Assembly (NCBI GenBank): GCA_963786945.1
Contig: CAWBAO010000006.1
Span: 434,001-498,000 of the forward strand
DNA from: JADKCZ01 sp963786945
GTDB lineage: Bacteria > Myxococcota > Myxococcia > Myxococcales > Anaeromyxobacteraceae
Direction: 5' to 3'
Length of the DNA stretch: 64,000 bases
Below, one piece after another: positions 61,658 to 64,000 of the stretch (within the stretch, counting starts at the first letter, position 1; each line of letters opens with the position of its first letter). The translations under genes and the position numbers were made by a program. The notes under the pieces are model-generated. The model was given only the letters and a program-made list of their open reading frames with translations. It did no database searches and had not been told where the DNA came from.

Positions 61658-64000
61658 CTAGATGCCCTGCGGCAGGACCAGCACCGGCCGCATCATCTCG
61701 TTGTCCTCGTGGTCGACGATGTGGCAGTGCCACACGTACGGGCCGGCGGTGACCGGCTCCCAGAACGGGGCCGGGACCGGCCGCTGCTCCGTGATGCAGG
61801 TGGCCGTGTTCGTCGGATCCGTGCAGGTGGTGACGGGGGTGGTCACCGTGTACGGCTGGTAGGTCACCGGGTCGACCGAGGTGAAGGTGGGCGCGGCCGG
61901 GTTGCAGAGCGTCCCCGCGGTGCAGGCGCCGGTCGAGTCGGCGTCGGCCCAGCCGCCGTCCCACCTGGCGATGACCGTGAGCACCTCGCCCGGGTAGGAC
62001 CGCGCGGTGTCCTTCCAGCCGCTCTCACCGGGCTCCGGGGCGCGCGGCTTGCCCTTGAGGAACGGCGTCACGGAGGCGGCCAGGTTGAATTGCTGCGGGT
62101 TGATGGCCGGGTCGGTCGCCCCGAGCGCCGCCGTGAAGCCCTTCAGGTCGAAGGCCTGGCGGCTCACCACCTGGAACTGCACCAGGTGGAGGTGCATGGG
62201 GTGGGCGTCGACGGTGGTGTTGACGATGGTCCACACCTCGGTGGTGCCGCGCCTCGGGGTCTCGGTGACGGCGTCCTCGAAGCGCTTGCCGTCGATCTGG
62301 ACGCGCAGCGGCGCCAGCGTGGTGGCGTCGAGCACCTCGTTGAGGACCATCTGGCGGGGCTTCGCGTCCGCGACCAGGGCCGGGCGGGCCACCAGCGTCG
62401 CCGGCGGCACCCACGGGGCCGGCGCCGGCGCGTTGGCGGTCGGCACCACCACGAACTGCATGATGTCGCCCATCAGCGCGAACGGCCCGTTGGCCGTCGA
62501 CTTGATGCCGGCCGGGTAGGGCGCCGAGGCGCTGTTGGAGACGGTGATGATGGTGCCGGCCGGGATCCCCGAGAAGTCGACCACGGCGTCGTACCGCTCG
62601 CCGGGGCACATGGTGATGACCTTCGACTTCACCGGCGCCGGCAGGTAGCCCTGGTCGCCGCCGATGATGTTCCAGCGCGGGATGGTGAGGAGCGTGGCGC
62701 TCTTCATCGAGAGCTCGTAGCAGCGGGCGTTCGAGCCGTCGAGCAGGCGGAAGCGGTACGGGCGGGCCTCCACCTTGAGCTTCGGCCAGATGACCCCGTT
62801 CACGACGGCCATGTCGCCGAAGTACTCGGGCACCCACTGGGGGTGGACGGTGGGGTTGGGGCCCGGCTTGAGCGGATCCCAGCCGACCACGCCGGCCGGC
62901 GCCACCTGGCCGAGGCCGTTGGGGAAGTTGATGGTGCCGTCGGCGTTGAAGGCGCGGTCCTGGATGGCGACGTTGATGTCGAAGCAGGCCGACGCCACGC
63001 CCGGGTTGCCCGCGCCGGTGAGGATGCCGGCCACCGAGCAGTCGCCCTTGGGCGGAAGGCGGAGGGCCGCCTCGGTGAGCGGGTCCTCGACGATGAAGAA
63101 GCCGGCCGGCCCCGCGGCCACGTTGATGCGGGTCTTGCCGAGCGCGTGGTCGTGGTACCAGATCGGCGCCGCCGCCTGGACCATGGGGTAGTTGTAGATC
63201 ATCGAGTCACCGACCGGCCGGACCAGGTTGCCGAGCTCGACGCCGTTCTTGACGCCGTTGGTCAGGAACGGGGGGTCGATGTCCTGCGTCGCGTTGAAGA
63301 TGCTGCCCGCCACGCTGCCGCTGGCGAACGGAGCGTAGGCCTGGGAGGTGGTGGCGTTGCCGAACCAGAGCTCGGCGAGGCCGTCGGAGTCGGGCGGGAT
63401 CTCGCCGCCGTGGAGGTGGACCACCATGGCGTTGTCCGGCTGCTGGGTGCTGCCGTACGGGCCGACCGAGCCGTCGGCTGGTCTTGTTCTCGACGCCCAT
63501 CAGCGTCCGGTCGATGGCGCAGGGGACGTTCGGATTCCCGGGCTGGGGGCAGAACAGGTGCTGGTCGGGGGCGTTGTTCACCCACTTCACCTTGACCGGC
63601 CGGCCCTTGAGCGCGCGGAAGCTCATGGACGGGTAGGTGGACGCGCCGTTCAGCGCGTAGGTCTCCGGGGCGTTGGTCTGCGAGTAGCCCCAGACCGGCG
63701 TGCAGAGCGGCGCCCCGACGACGGCCGGCGGGACCGCGGGCGGCCCGGAGGCCGAGCCACTGCGTGCCCGGCCGGGCAGCCGGCCTGCGGGAAGGCCACC
63801 GGCACCGGCGTCACCGGCGACATCTGGACCTCGTAGTAGTCGAACCCGGGGAACGTGGTCCGGTCGGGCACGTAGTCGATGGGGATGGGGAGGTCGAGGA
63901 CGAAGCGCTGCTGCCCGGCGGGCAGCAGCGGGTTGAGCGGCGTGAACTGCGCCCGGGCCGGCGAGGCCCAGGCCGTGGCGGCCGCGGCGATCAGCGCGGC
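61658..64000 (-). CDS. Multicopper oxidase (start beyond the window)
   Basis: A CotA/bilirubin-oxidase-like three-domain multicopper oxidase; the first codons lie right of the window. A signal peptide fragment (ALIAAAATAWASPARAQF) is at the edge, so it is exported. Copper ligand motifs in order: VVHLHGGEI, IWYHDHALGKT, HPMHLHLVQFQV and VWHCHIVDHEDNEMM with the type 1 Cys-His and axial Met. An N-terminal KVKWVNNAPDQHLFCPQPG segment precedes them. Frame changes near 63765 and 63480. Such enzymes oxidise Cu(I), metals or phenolics; with CusAB nearby, periplasmic copper detoxification is the likely role, but Mn or phenol oxidation is possible. Confidence 0.92.

Overview
The window is very GC-rich (clearly above 70% in most genes) with strong third-position G/C bias. 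It carries an MglA-type GTPase, a PocR-type kinase, a full chemotaxis set, a TolQ plus two TolR-like set, a membrane pyrophosphatase and a large capsule/O-antigen locus. Together these point to a Myxococcota (deltaproteobacterial) chromosome, most like Anaeromyxobacter; that assignment is inference from gene content. The sequence carries many single-base indels, mostly one-base insertions, so many genes run through two or more reading frames. I joined frames only where family motifs continue across the break. Ends of such genes are approximate and the breaks are more likely consensus errors than real mutations.

Region 1 (1-14.9 kb), signalling and metabolism: end of a DinG-type helicase, a small secreted protein, a PAS protein, a membrane histidine kinase, an MglA-like GTPase translationally coupled to a PocR-domain histidine kinase, thiL, a chemotaxis operon (MCP, cheW, cheY, cheA, cheC), then larB and larC. 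A convergent TIM-barrel-like protein follows.

Region 2 (15-20.2 kb), membrane energetics: one TolQ/ExbB-like and two TolR/ExbD-like genes (an AglRQS-like layout), a K+-independent-type H+-pyrophosphatase and a LON-domain protein.

Region 3 (20.3-55.2 kb), surface polysaccharide locus: a leftward operon (fcl, gmd, a GT2-methyltransferase fusion, a nucleotidyltransferase and UDP-glucose dehydrogenase), a vapBC-type toxin-antitoxin pair, an O-antigen ligase/TPR protein, then a rightward block running from one tyrosine autokinase to a second. Between the kinases lie a polymerase-like membrane protein, a GT11 fucosyltransferase, a Wzx flippase, glycosyltransferases, a three-gene UDP-6-deoxy-L-HexNAc pathway, a WecA-type initiating transferase and a low-molecular-weight phosphatase. 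A second nucleotide-sugar dehydrogenase, Wzi, a further glycosyltransferase and an ABC exporter finish it. From about 32.95 to 44.6 kb the GC drops and indel density rises. The enzymes predict a Wzx/Wzy-type polymer with L-fucose, an N-acetyl-6-deoxy-L-hexosamine and uronic acids.

Region 4 (55.2-64 kb), copper/metal efflux: a leftward operon with a multicopper oxidase, a TPR lipoprotein, a CusB-like adaptor with two metal-binding domains and a CusA-like RND pump.

The most striking feature is a 475-residue intein with a two-motif LAGLIDADG endonuclease (20805-22230, minus strand). It sits exactly at the catalytic cysteine of the UDP-glucose dehydrogenase, so the splicing nucleophile and the enzyme's catalytic thiol are the same residue.
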